From Parelaphostrongylus tenuis (lineage: Eukaryota > Nematoda > Chromadorea > Rhabditida > Metastrongylidae): a stretch of DNA of 64,000 nucleotides. Under the pieces are notes generated by a model, which did not search any database, was not told the origin of the DNA, and was given only the letters and a program-made list of their open reading frames with translations. Shown here piece by piece: positions 33,713-44,372 of the stretch (position 1 is the stretch's first letter; each line of letters opens with the position of its first letter). Location of the stretch: positions 62,001 through 126,000 of the forward strand of contig JAHQIW010001297.1 in assembly GCA_019055375.1 (NCBI GenBank). The letters are read 5' to 3'. A program made the position numbers and the translations under genes.

Positions 33713-34089
33713 TACCTTTATCATTATCATCATCATTATCATTATCATTATTATCATTATCGTCATTATGACTGTCATTCTCGTTATCACTATTATCATT
33801 GTCGTTATCATTATCACTGTCACCTTTATGTGCGTCACCATTACACGAGATCTTGCGCCCTTTCTTTGTTTGATCTTCCAACCTGACCTAGGCAGCATAT
33901 AAATAAGACCATCAGAATCATTCAAATAGACTAATAACGCCCAGGCTCTGAAGAAGGCGGGTCGCCGAAACGTCAGCCAAACTTCTACGACTAATTTACT
34001 AACCTCGCGTCAGATAAACAAGATAAGTTTTCTCAATTTTCATATAACAATTATTATGGCGAGATCTGTGAAAAATCGAACTTTTGGAT

Positions 34090-34520
34090 TGTCATCTTTA
34101 TCACTGTTATCATGACAATGATAATGTAATGATAACTGTTACTATCACTATCATTGTATCACTACCCCTATCACCGTCACTGTCGTTCACCACCATCATC
34201 GTCACTATTACTACTATCACTTCCGCCACTATCACTATGATCACTATCACTACCGCCACTATGAGAATTATCAGTACCACCACAGTACTATAATCACTAT
34301 CACTACCGTCACTATCACTACCGCCACTATCACTCTGAAAACTATCACTACCACCACTAGCACTATAATCACTATCATCACTGTCACTACCGCTACTATC
34401 ACTATGGTCACTATCACTATCATCATCATCACTACCGTCACTATCACTACCGCCACTATAAGTGTGATCACTATCACTATCATCACTATCACTATCATCA
34501 CCACCTTTATCATCCCAATA
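34090..34520. repeat. ACTATC satellite array, mirror of the 33.4-kb array
   Basis: Tandem CACTATCACTACCGCCACTA units, the reverse complement of the units at 33.4-33.7 kb. The same GGCGGTAGT variant occurs in both arms, indicating that the arms were made by inversion duplication. Confidence 0.9.
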
Positions 34521-35309
34521 CTATCTCGATCATTTGTCAAAGGACACACGTGATCGGTGGGGGCCGGGCCAGGGGTGGAGCTAGACATGCCTGGTGGGTC
34601 CTCTGGTCTTCAACCTCTTAGCCGATCCTCTCGGGGTACTACAGTTCCCCTACTCAGAGTAATCGACGACGGACGATTCATACAATTGCCGTTAAGTGAA
34701 CAATAACAAGATCGGCAGTGTTGTACAGTCGATTGTTCTTGGCTGGTATCTCGAAATATTATACCGTTCCTTTCAAGTGTTTTCTTAGGGCGTCGCTCAA
34801 ATTTCAATATATCTCATAATTATCATTTTAACGGTATAATATTGCTAAATAACCTCCAAGAACAATAGCTTCTACAACATTGCCGATCTAGTAATTTTTG
34901 ACTTGACGAAAATTATGTAAATCCCTCGTCGCCGCCTATTCCAAATAGGGGGACTGGGGCACCTTGAGAGGATTGGCTAAAGAGGAAGAGCCTACCCGAC
35001 TGACGACGCTGTTCAAGGTCAAAACACGTGTGTCGGGCTGTACAAGAGCCCATTATCAGACCACATGGCATGTTTTCTCAATAAAAACTATGAGATATAT
35101 TGAAATTTGAGCATTGTCTTATGGAAACAATCGAAATAAACAAAATTTGAGACTGTTAGCCTGAGGAACGCTTTGATGACAAGAATCGTTTTTTACGAAT
35201 AACAGTCAGGATAAATAACACTGAATGTGTCTTGGATCAGTAGAATCATTCAAAAGTATAATAATATGTGAAATCCCAATAAAACTTTTTGAACAGTACT
35301 TAGTAGCAG

Positions 35310-35525
35310 CACAGAACATTACCTGAACAGCCTCGTCAGCTGTGCAGGCCCTTTGTATCTAGTCAATCCTCCTGGGGTGCGCCATGTCAAGTAAAACAAA
35401 TCATTAGTTCGGCAGTTTTATAGACTCGATTTTTCTTGGCTGACGAGGCTGCTCAAAGCTGCAATACGTGTATCGCCCTGTACAAGAGCCCATTAACAGA
35501 TCACATGACACATTGACTTAAATAA
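35310..35525. repeat. Fold-back family copy, degraded
   Basis: Left part GCCTCGTCAGCTGTGCAGGC and TCTAGTCAATCCTCCTGGGG, right part TGACGAGGCTGCTCAAAGCT, ACGTGTATCGCCCTGTACAA and GAGCCCATTAACAGATCACA. Same family as the 33.2-35.1 kb element. Confidence 0.65.
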
Positions 35526-35539
35526 TATTTAAGAGATAT

Positions 35540-36040
35540 GCCTTGCAATCATTTTTGAGCCACGTATGTCAGTGGTCTGTCAAACAAGGCCGACTTATAG
35601 AGCCCGATACACGTGTTTCGATCTTGCGATCTCGTCAGTCGGGCATTTACCCTTTCTCGTCTTTTGCCATTCTCTGTGGGAGCTCCAGTCCCCACACTAA
35701 GAGCTAGCTACGACGAAGGCTTTACACTCTATGTCCAGTAAAAAACTCACCAAACTCAAAGTGTTGTACAGTCGATTGCTCGTAGCTAGTATATTTAATA
35801 TATCATAACTTTCAATTGGAGTGTTTTCTTAAGACCACAGCTCAAAATTCAATGTGCCTTGCAATCATTTTTGATCCACGCATGTCAGTGGTCTGTCGAT
35901 CAGGGCTGACTTATAGAGCCTGATACACGTGTTTCGATCTGGCGATCTCTTCATACACGTGTTTCGATCTCGTGTGGGGACTAGAGCTCCCACAGAGTTT
36001 CGCAAAGACGAGAGAGGATAACTGCCCGACTGACGATATC
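35540..36040. repeat. Two fold-back family copies in direct tandem
   Basis: TGCCTTGCAATCATTTTTGA begins both units (35538 and 35850), followed in each by CATGTCAGTGGTCTGTC, ACTTATAGAGCC and GATACACGTGTTTCGATCT. The second unit is shortened and then folds back (CTCCCACAGAG, TGCCCGACTGACGA). Confidence 0.7.
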
Positions 36041-36604
36041 ATTTCTATATTTTTCTATATTTTTTCTATACGATTTCTATATTTTTACTCTGCTGATGTC
36101 GTTGTTACAATATCGAACACCTCTATTGAAGGATATGATTGTCGACTCTGCTTGCCCTCTTAAATAGCCTTCTCACCGATTGAACTTCTGGAAAGGCGTC
36201 TTTGCAAATAATGAATCGTTACGCTGAAATCATGGTCATGAACAGAGGCTCTCGAGTGCTTTCACTATGTAGATCTCAATTGAATAATATAGCGACAACA
36301 AACGTCATTCCAATAGTGATCATGAAGAGATGTTTTGCTTGGTATTTCTTGTGACCCCCAAAGTCCGCACTTATTCGGTCGAGTCCTCCATCCATGAGGA
36401 GAAAAAGGAACTTCCTCTGAAGCTAGTCTGACTTACCTGAGAAATAGCGAGATGTTGTGCAAGTAATTAAATTCCAGTTTATCTATATGTAGTTGGAATA
36501 TCAGTTCTATAAGTACTCTCAACAACTTTGTTGGAAAAATCTGCTTCTAGATGCATAAAAATGTTAAATTTTTGAAATGAGCTTGTTAAAAATAGATTAC
36601 TTAG

Positions 36605-37077
36605 ATGAATGAATTCGTCAGAACGGCCGCTGGCCCCATTTCTATCGTTTGAAATTGGTCTTAGGCTATGCATTGGGATGCGACTCGCTCAACTAGTAGA
36701 GAATCTGGTGCTTGCACACCTCCTAAGACGATTTGATATTGTTGCAGCACACGGCAGTGAAGTTGGTTTTTTTTTTGCTAGAAGTAGTCACCACTGCTTT
36801 TTATAGATCACTAGTTGTTTGGTCGTAGTGTTAGTAATGAAAAAGCAACATTGATAGACCACCAAAACATGCTTGAAAAAAGGCACAACTTGTGTTTCTA
36901 AGAGCCCTGAATTTGCTATGACGCGAAGCCAAACTTTTCGAGCTAACTCAAGTAACTTCTTTCACAACATTCATGCACTCATTATACTATTTTAGGAAAC
37001 ATCCAAGCTGCAAGAAATCAAAAACAATTTCATTGGAGAAAGTTGCAGTACAACTGAAGCGAAGAAGCACCATGTAA
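36605..37077 (+). pseudogene. Cytochrome P450 C-terminal exons (dead copy)
   Basis: Two exons. The first (36605-36761) encodes the heme-binding region: SSERPLAPFLSFEIGLRLCI followed by GMRLAQ and VLAHLLRRFDIV, with the cysteine ligand in F-E-I-G-L-R-L-C-I-G. The start of this exon has TGA (36606-36608) where the paralog at 54.2 kb has TGG (the W of PERW). Consensus P450s have F-G-x-G-x-R here, so Glu replaces the first Gly. The last exon (36996-37077) reads TSKLQEIKNNFI, then needs a frameshift to reach VAVQLKRRSTM and the stop. Upstream exons were not found. CYP3/CYP13/CYP25-like by resemblance only. Confidence 0.85.
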
Positions 37078-37330
37078 TGATTGGTAAAACTGTGCACAAC
37101 TTCCGCTCACCGAGAAAATATTCAATCAGTCAGAATGAATTTTTGTACACAATAAATGATTTTGCTGAACCAAACTGCGTAGTGTAATGCAACGACAATG
37201 CTACACCAAAGAAGGTCTACCTTCCATCGTAACGGGTCCACGAAGGCTTTTTATCTATAACTGATATAGTCTCAAGATAAAATACGCTCCAATGGTTTGT
37301 TTTGGAGTTTTATTATGTTAGCATGTTGAT

Positions 37331-37590
37331 AGGGAATTGTGGCCGAAAGTTTGTGATAATCTTCACGGAGCGGCGCGTGATCGATCTCCATCCCACAACA
37401 TTCCTCAGTAACTACGAACCCACTGTGGAAGCCCACAGCCAGCCTATACTCGTGGTTGCGAAGAGAGATGCTTAAACATATTCTACGCCATTCATCAAAA
37501 TGTCAAGAAAGAAATTGAATGTTAGAAGTACTGGGATCCGCACAGTGAAGGAAAACTGTGAGAGGGATCAAATAAAGTGCTAATAAAGTA
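37331..37590 (+). repeat. SINE family A, plus-strand copy
   Basis: The only plus-strand copy seen. Head TGTGGCCGAAAGTTTGTGAT (box A region), then GGCGCGTGATCGATCTCCAT, middle AGCCAGCCTATACTCG, and 3' end GGATCCGCACAGTGAAGG, ATCAAATAAAGTGC, TAATAAAGTA. Its 3' end agrees with the 19.8-kb copy. It lies 250 bp downstream of the dead P450 C-terminus. Confidence 0.8.
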
Positions 37591-38109
37591 ACATATTAAT
37601 ATGCCTGATAATTTTGACATAATGGTCTTTACTCATTATAAGAAGATATAAGAGCAGGATGACTAAACTGTTCATTTAGTTTTTGTTTCAACTATATCGG
37701 CGTTATCAGTGATCACATGCCGACGGAATTTATCTGAGAAGCACAGAGTGGTATTTAGTTGAGCTGAAACTGTAGTGAATTTCGTTATACTAGAACTTCA
37801 TTCGGCTCTTTTTATAGACTTCGCTCAAAGCTATATTTGATCTGGTATCATATCTTTCTAGCCCTTCATGAAGTCTGTTATGGCGTTCTTATAGTGCTAG
37901 TCATGTTTTAGCTCACAGCCTTATCAGTAGCACGGTGCTTTTCCGTTTAGCCAAGCCCTTGCAGGGGGATACCTCCTCCGTATAAATGATTCGACGCCGA
38001 ATTATTTACAAAATCACCGCACATCAGGTAACAGAATTCCCCAACATCGCAATTACTAACGTCGACTGCTTATGGCTGGTAAAATGAATCGTAGTTTTAC
38101 ATTAGAACT

Positions 38110-38495
38110 TTTACTTAGTGAGAGACTTTTTGAGCTCTTTTGATGTTTGGTGTGTCAGTCTGCTTAAGTACGTTTCGGCGGTTTTCTCGCCTCATCAAAG
38201 CCATGCGCTCATTAGTCACTCCTAGTGCTTTCTCAGATATGTCGATGCTCTACAACGGGGTTTTCAGAACAGTCGATTGAAAGGCATTGTTTATATACTT
38301 AATAACACCGTTAATCATCGACTGAAAATTGCTGAGATAAAGTTCTACGTTTGTCTAGACCTGAACATCTTTCCACGTCTCTACTATCATTAGGGACGAA
38401 TTGCACGGTGTGAAACTTTGATGAGGCGGGTGAGACCGCCAAAAAGTGCGTAAACAACTGGCATACCAATCTTCGAAAAGGCTCAAAACAATCTT
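38110..38495. repeat. Fold-back element
   Basis: Left arm GTTTCGGCGGTTTTCTCGCC and CATCAAAGCC, right arm ACTTTGATGAGGCGGGTGAG and CCGCCAAAAAGTGCG, reverse complements with a spacer of about 150 bp. Related to the degenerate pair at 11.4-11.6 kb. Confidence 0.6.
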
Positions 38496-38705
38496 TCAAA
38501 ACAAGTCAAATTCTATGCCGAGGTTTCTGAAAAACAGTCGAATAAAAGGAAGATTTTACCTAATTTCTTCTTCGCTGTAGCAATTCTTCCACTTTGCTTC
38601 GCGCATGATACATAGTCAGTAGGTAGTCAATAAAAATAAGCTAATGTTATGCCCAATGATATAGAGTGGGGTGAAAAAACTTTTGCGAAAGCTTTGTAGC
38701 CTAGA

Positions 38706-38870
38706 AAAAGAGTGCTGGCAAACGGGCGTCGGTAGTTCAACGGTTCAGCACGAGCCCCTTTATAGGGTGGAATGTGAGTTCAAATTTCAACTGACACAGA
38801 AGTTTTTGTACACCACTCTAGATCACTGGATATATTGGAACATTGTACCACAGCTAGAGGCAGTCAAACA
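38706..38870 (+). repeat. tRNA-derived SINE, family C, decayed
   Basis: GGGCGTCGGTAGTTCAACGG (box A region), GTGAGTTCAAATTTCAACTG (B-box region) and the body CACTCTAGATCACTGGATAT. Same order as the copies at 29.4, 40.1 and 45.4 kb. Confidence 0.7.
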
Positions 38871-39990
38871 AATTGAACTCTGTTTGATCATCGATAAACA
38901 ATTGTTATTTTCACTACAATATCAGTATAACATCGTTTGAGTGCGATGTGTGCTCTCCAAACTGCTGATAACATCGACATGGTTGACTGCTGATAACATT
39001 GACATGGTTAAACATAACTGAAAGAAAGACTGAGCAAGGCCTCGATGATGTAACGAGCACACATGAATCTCCAGAAAGATATTTGCTGACTAAAGGCTCT
39101 GAGTTTTTCTCATTTTTGAGCTATCTTTTGATTGTTTTTCACATTGTAGTCCGCCATTAAAAAGCATTACAAATCAAATAAATACTACGATACGAGAAAA
39201 ACACGTGAATGACATTCTGGCAATGTTTTGCTCTTGGATTTGATCACTAATCAAGAGTATCTTAGCTGGCATTTTTCTATCCAGAACCTCGCTGGTGAAA
39301 TTTCAAACATGATTTGAGTTTGCTCTCATTGTAATGTAAACAGTTCTTCCAAGGCTGTTTCATGCTCTGAAAAATTCAAATCATTGACAAATGAAGGCTT
39401 TCTGGGCTGGATTACTTAAATTATACAGTGATGACGGAGATATTGTAACACTACACAATACACCTTGTATTTCTGAAACCCTTGAATCGTTATTACTCGT
39501 CACAAGGGCTAATCAAGAGTACAAGGAAGATGCCTTTTTTGTAGAGCCTATAAGTGTGCCAGATACGATCCAGCCGCTCAAGGTTTTAAGCATAAGTTCT
39601 TTGATTCACTTCATCCAGTGATAAATGCCGTTGACGACAAAATACGTTGCTGTAGCACATTCTTTATGATCCTTTCTTTTTCGTCCCACAGATTACACTA
39701 CATAGTTCGATATAATCTTATTTCTTATCATAGCTGCAACTTCTTCTTTGTATCTAGGAGTGAAAGCAACAAAGTGGTTAATGGTGTTGAACTGTACGCT
39801 AGCAGTCGTTGGTTCGATATCGCCCACCAGCTCATCCTATCTCTTCATCACTTCGATGATGACAATATGGTGGCTGACATGTTCAAAGGATAAGAGATTT
39901 GATACGTCGGTAGATTACGGCGATCAAAGTGATATTGATAATCAGTCTAAATTCTTTCTATTTTGACTGCCACTTGCAGTGGTATGATCT
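38871..39990. other. No gene recognised
   Basis: Open stretches at 39391-39621 and 39618-39893 are mildly protein-like, but I see neither splice sites nor known motifs. GACATGGTT is repeated at 38977 and 39001. Confidence 0.4.
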
Positions 39991-39995
39991 TATAA

Positions 39996-40215
39996 TATAC
40001 CCAATATGAGGACTACTGTGCAAAAACGTTTGCGTCAGCCGGGATTCGAACCCAGATCTCACTCTTTCCGGGAGCGTATGCTAACCGTTGCACTACGCGT
40101 TGGTACTACGCGTCGGTAGTGCAACGGTTAGCATACGCTCCCGGAAAGAGTGAGATCTGTGTTCGAATCCCGGCTGAAGCAAACGTTTTTGCACAGTACT
40201 CCACATATTGGGTAT
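39996..40215. repeat. Head-to-head tRNA-like SINE palindrome, family C
   Basis: Two arms of about 105 bp are near-perfect reverse complements around 40104. Each holds a tRNA-like head that can be folded: acceptor GCGTCGG/CTGACGC (7 pairs, one G-T), D arm GTGC/GCAT, anticodon arm CGCTC/GAGTG with loop CCGGAAA, and T arm with loop TTCGAAT. Position 33 of the anticodon loop is C rather than U, and the right arm has AAGC for ACGC, so neither is called a functional tRNA gene. The tRNA 5' ends face each other. Confidence 0.85.
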
Positions 40216-40845
40216 ACAAAGTGATATTTTTCATTTCGTAGCACCATAGAATATGGCTGTCTAGTTATTCACTGACCTTACGTTTTCGTCTTTGACTTTT
40301 CCAAAGCGGCAAAGGCTCGAATCTACTGTCCACATACATTCATCTTCAAGAACAGTTGAGGAGCGTAAACATACTTGAGACCAAAATTGTTCGCAGCTTC
40401 CTGCTAGCTTGACTACAAAAATACACTGATAACTCACACTGAGGTTAAGCGAAAGTTGGCCTTCAAAAAAACATTGCCTCAAAAGGTCTAGTTAAAAAAG
40501 TAGGATTCTTGGAGCGAACTGAACAAGTAATCTTGGGGTATCCTCATTGCTATACAAGAAACAGAATGCTTTTCTATATTACCAACTTCGCGACATTGCC
40601 TGGCGCTGCATCAAAGACCAAAAAGCTCGTTATAAAACAACTCTTTTAGATCCATTTGTGTAAAAACTGGTCCTCCACGGCGGACGCTTGTACAATGATG
40701 TTGAAAACGTCAGAGCTTGAGTATAAAGAAGAAGTACAATTACGTGAATGAAACACTGACTTCTCCTGCCCTAAGGATACCTCGTTCCTAAGGTTCGCCG
40801 ATCATTTTGATGTTCATAGTACGGGGTTTCACTGAGAACAAGAGC
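40216..40845. other. Intergenic, nothing recognised
   Basis: No coding pattern or matched repeat. Confidence 0.4.
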
Positions 40846-40849
40846 CAGC

Positions 40850-41330
40850 CAATCTAAAAAAATATTCTAGGAGCATTCATCACATCTAGGAAAATAAGAC
40901 GAGATTGTGTACAGGATGAAGAAGAAAATTTTGAAAATGTCTCAAACTCACTTTAATACTTACTGAGTTAGATTTGAATAAGCTGTCATATGAATGACGA
41001 CAATCAAGTGATGAGTGTAAAGGGTGATAAAAGATGCATAGATCATAGATGACAGGAGAAAAACGATTTGTCTCGTACTACGGAGAGCACACCTCCACTA
41101 TCAGGCGACTATACGTACAGAACAAAGCAACTCATGAACACTTCTATTCTGCGCCATCACAGAATCCTCTCAATTCATTATCTGCCGTGAGCGTGATGAT
41201 TCTTCTTCTCACCTTTGTTTTTTCGACAGTGATAAATATTGAAAAACAAGCTCATTAGCTGTAAATTTGTTATCACATGCGCTCATTTGTTAGCTTTCTG
41301 ATTACTATGTGTAAGAAGATGTGCGAATAA
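40850..41330. repeat. Dispersed repeat shared with 30.8-31.3 kb
   Basis: Partner of the 30.83-kb repeat: GATGACAGGAGAAAAACG, GGAGAGCACACCTCCACTAT, GATGATTCTTCTTCTCACCT. Contains an extra segment (GTACAGAACAAAGCAACTCA) that the other copy lacks. Confidence 0.65.
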
Positions 41331-42735
41331 ATGCAAAGACCAAAAATCGGGAAGCATAGAAAAATCAGATTAGAAGAGTTGGTCGAATAATTAGGGAGGA
41401 GCACATGACTTATATGTGAAGCACAAAATAATCTTTTTGTAAGCGACTACTCTATTATTTCATATCATTTATCACATCTACGAGGATATTTTTCTGTGAC
41501 GGCTTATATCAAAATATATGGCTTCTAGCATCCACATTATATGCATAACTGTTATTGTAGATTCACCAGTAGCCATTCTCCACTCAAAATTGCTGCGTGA
41601 ACTTTTTTTTTGGATATCGTATTTCACAGAAAATCTGAAACAGATAGGTCCACTTCAATTGCAACTGAAGAGCAAGAATCTACAACAGGATTAATGCGTG
41701 CCTCTACTAAAGAAACCCTGTGTAGATGGAATGCTATTCGATGTGACTTGATATGATATGTGAAACGACACCTAAGGCAGTATTGAAGAAAGGAGGTAGG
41801 AAACGACAGAAGAGAACTGACAGTCCCACACCAAAATGTTTTCTTATGTAATAGAAATGCTGCATCATTTTTGAGTCAATCGCTACATGAACTAGGGTAA
41901 ATTTTGTCAAACCTGACACAATGTTGTTTGTTACCCACTATCGCTCATGTTCAGAGCTGCCGTTCTGTTACTAAAATTTTGCCAATAGTTCTCTTGAACA
42001 TCTACTTCTAAATCGAATCAAGCTTGAAAAGAACACTAACGTTTATAAAAACCTACTTACACGGAGCTGTTTGGAAAAAGTCTTTTTCGAAAACATTTAG
42101 AGTAATGAACCTTTGATTAACTTTAGTATCTCAAAATCTCCTTATCGTTATCTATGGAAAAACAATTTTTGTTCACAAAGTGTTAATCAAGCTAAGAATT
42201 CCAAGAATTTTAATGTAATACACTGCATTACTTCTCTTCTGTCGAACTTTTCGCTGAATTACATGGCCAATTGAAGCTGTGATAAAAGCAAAAACGTCCT
42301 TCACTAACAGCGCTCATGGGGATAAGAATGTTATCTTTCAATCAGCTTATGCAATTAGTGTTCCAAAGCCAATTGAAAAAATTTCCGACTGTTTCCAATT
42401 GACCTCAGTCTTTGCAATGACCACAGCTTTCAAATGACGTCTGTAGGAGTTTTAGATGTACATATACGAGATTGTAGGTATGGAAAGAAATATATAAGCT
42501 TATTCATTACTAAGTAATCAAAAGATTGCAGTTACTATTATTGGCAACTCAATTAATGGAAACGTCAAGAGATTTCTGGTCCCACTCCGACTGTGTTCAT
42601 CGGGAACATGAACTCCTTGAACGTTGCAGAAATCCTGTAGGATTCGTCCAAGCGTTCTTAAAACAACAGAATTTCTAATTTTTTTCCCCAAAGATTGCTT
42701 TCTTTCAACATAATACACTTCAATTTCATCCCTAG
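41331..42735. other. Intergenic or missing P450 5' region
   Basis: The first exon of the P450 (leader, membrane anchor and proline-rich hinge) would be expected here but was not found. Confidence 0.4.
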
Positions 42736-43189
42736 AAATACGAAAAGGTGTACGGAATCTACGAAGGTATTAATTCCATGGTCGAAAGGTCAGCTACAGA
42801 TTTAAAAGCACTGCAAGTATTACACTTTGCAGTGATTACGAAATTTTTGCCACTATAGGGATAATGTGATTTTAATATGTTTAAATAATTATTATAGCCA
42901 AATTTAGTTGATGGATTAAGCGCTCTTTAGACCCTTAGACGGTCTATCGACTAAAATTTGAACATGAAGTGTTTGCTTTACGGATGGCTTGAGAAGAAAA
43001 CGGATTTCATGTAGAAGTTGCTGAGAAGTTCGAGGTGGTGAAGGAAAGAAATGAGAGAAAGGAAGAGATAGTGAGAGAGATGCCGTTTTTTGTTAATTGG
43101 AGAAGCTTTTTCCACACAAGATTGATCCTGATTTTCCGAGTGAATGCAGGACAGCGAGTGATCTGACAATGCATTTTTGAACCTTTCAT

Positions 43190-43600
43190 GAAGTCTTTCA
43201 TGAACACTTTTACGTGACACGTGTTCTGAAATTACAACCTTGTCAGTTGCACAGTGCCTTTCGTCTGAGCCAATCTTTTTCAGGGGAGAACCCCCTTACA
43301 GAAAGAAATTGTCGATGAAAATGTTAGAAAGCGCGTTTGTAAAATAAAAATTTCACTTTGCACACCGCAGAGATAACATATCACTACACAACCAGTGACA
43401 AAATCACCGGATGATGCAGTGATTTACAAGCGATTTCTCAAGGCTGGTATTTCCTTCTCTCTCTTAAAAATGATTGGCTCACACGAAAGGCTTCGTGCAA
43501 CTGACGAGGCTGTGATGCCGAAACACGTGTTCTGCATTGTATAAGTTGCCAATAGAAGACCTCATTAAAGGCTCAAAAATACATTTTCAGATCATATTGT
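43190..43600. repeat. Large fold-back element in P450 intron
   Basis: Left part GACACGTGTTCTGAAATTAC, CAACCTTGTCAGTTGCACAG and GAGCCAATCTTTTTCAGGGG; right part TGATTGGCTCACACGAAAGG, CAACTGACGAGGCTGTGATG and GAAACACGTGTTCTGCAT. The arms are reverse complements about 200 bp apart. A single related arm is present at 37865-38060. Confidence 0.7.
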
Positions 43601-43649
43601 CCAAATATTATGGGTACAAATAGTCGTTTTAATCCTTTTTGATTTTGAC

Positions 43650-44060
43650 GGCCTACTTTCGCAACCTCTCCGTACTCGTCCTACTCGACGATGACGTATC
43701 GCAGGCTATTTTGGGCTCAGAGGACTGTGCCCATTTTTCTACTGTTTCTAGAGTTTATGATACCCATCGTGTAGCACGCTAGGCTTTAAACTTGGGAAGG
43801 GAAAGTGATGGGTCTCATGAGTGGCTTGTCAATGTCTCTTAAAGGAGCAGAATAAACTTATTCCTTGAAGGCGACTGCTAACCGCCTTCCATGTACTTCC
43901 CAGCCATTTGGTTGCAGGCTTTTGACCAATTTGACTCGCAGAAATTGAGGTTTGTGAAATCCGCATTGCAGAAGAACCTGCGTCTGTGAGGAGCATACGG
44001 TCGCTTTGGTTGGCGTTTAACTTTCCTATTCACCCAAGACCCAAATCTGCCAGTGTGATT
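43650..44060. repeat. Dispersed repeat shared with 24.9-25.3 kb
   Basis: CTCTCCGTACTCGTCCTAC, GACGATGACGTATCGCAGGC, CTTCCATGTACTTCCCAGCC and AGCATACGGTCGCTTTGG, collinear with the copy in the ZP gene's last intron. Identity unknown. Confidence 0.65.
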
Positions 44061-44244
44061 GCTTTCATTACCGATATCGACTACTTAGGGCATACCGATG
44101 TCGGTTGGTTGTTGACAGATAGACGTGATTGATGTCAACGAGAAGAAATAAAACAGATTATTGCGCTGAGTTTTCGCGATCTTTTAGAAGATTACACTTC
44201 GTTTTGTATAAAAACTTTTTATCTTGAACAAACAATTCTCTTTG

Positions 44245-44372
44245 AGGTGAGCGTAGTAGCCTCAGACGCCGGAAATGATTCTCATGTGCAACTTTTCAAT
44301 GCACGAGGTGTGAGATGGAAGCGTTTGAGAGCAGCTGCTGGTCCAGCGTTTTCGACCGGGTCAATAAAAAAG
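44245..44372 (+). CDS. P450 relic exon, C-helix region
   Basis: Encodes SDAGNDSHVQLFNARGVRWK, RLRAAAGPAFSTGSIKK. The W-K-R-x-R motif holds the tryptophan and arginine that contact the heme propionates in P450s. Splice donor GGTATGTTG is intact. No lesion inside this exon. Confidence 0.8.

Larger units (their letters stand above)
33286..34617. mobile_element. Nested inverted-repeat element with satellite arms and 9-bp duplication
   Basis: About 1.33 kb, flanked by TTAGCCGAT at 33277-33285 and 34618-34626. The paralogous right arm of the host repeat (34970-34980, complement TTAGCCAAT) has this site once, i.e. unoccupied. Termini are inverted: AGAGGACCCACCAGGC on the left and GCCTGGTGGGTCCTCT on the right, then CCACCCCTGGCCC against its complement. 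Just inside lie mirrored satellites: GATAGT-type repeats at 33370-33710 and ACTATC-type repeats at 34200-34520. A 9-bp duplication with long inverted ends is typical of Mutator-like elements; that class is inference. No transposase is encoded. Confidence 0.75.
33185..35095. repeat. Fold-back element carrying a nested inverted-repeat element
   Basis: Outer element: left arm begins TGTGATCTGGTAATGGGC and CCCGATACACGTG at 33193-33232, continues after the insertion at 34618 (TTAGCCGATCCTCTCGGGGT, CGACGACGGACGATTCAT), and pairs with a right arm at about 34845-35090 (ACACGTGTGTCGGGCTGTAC, AGAGCCCATTATCAGACCAC). The centre lies near 34840. It is a non-coding, transposon-like palindrome of about 0.58 kb before the nested insertion. 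Confidence 0.75.

Noticed and set aside
33365..33925. Long open frames reading Ser-Asp repeats (plus) and Ile-Thr or Ile-Val repeats (both strands)
   Set aside because: They are translations of GATAGT-type satellite arrays; all frames are open because the repeat lacks stops, and the arrays sit inside a non-coding inverted-repeat element.
40020..40190. Functional tRNA genes in the 40.1-kb palindrome
   Set aside because: No U33 in the anticodon loop, acceptor mismatch in one arm, and surrounding bases match a dispersed SINE family.
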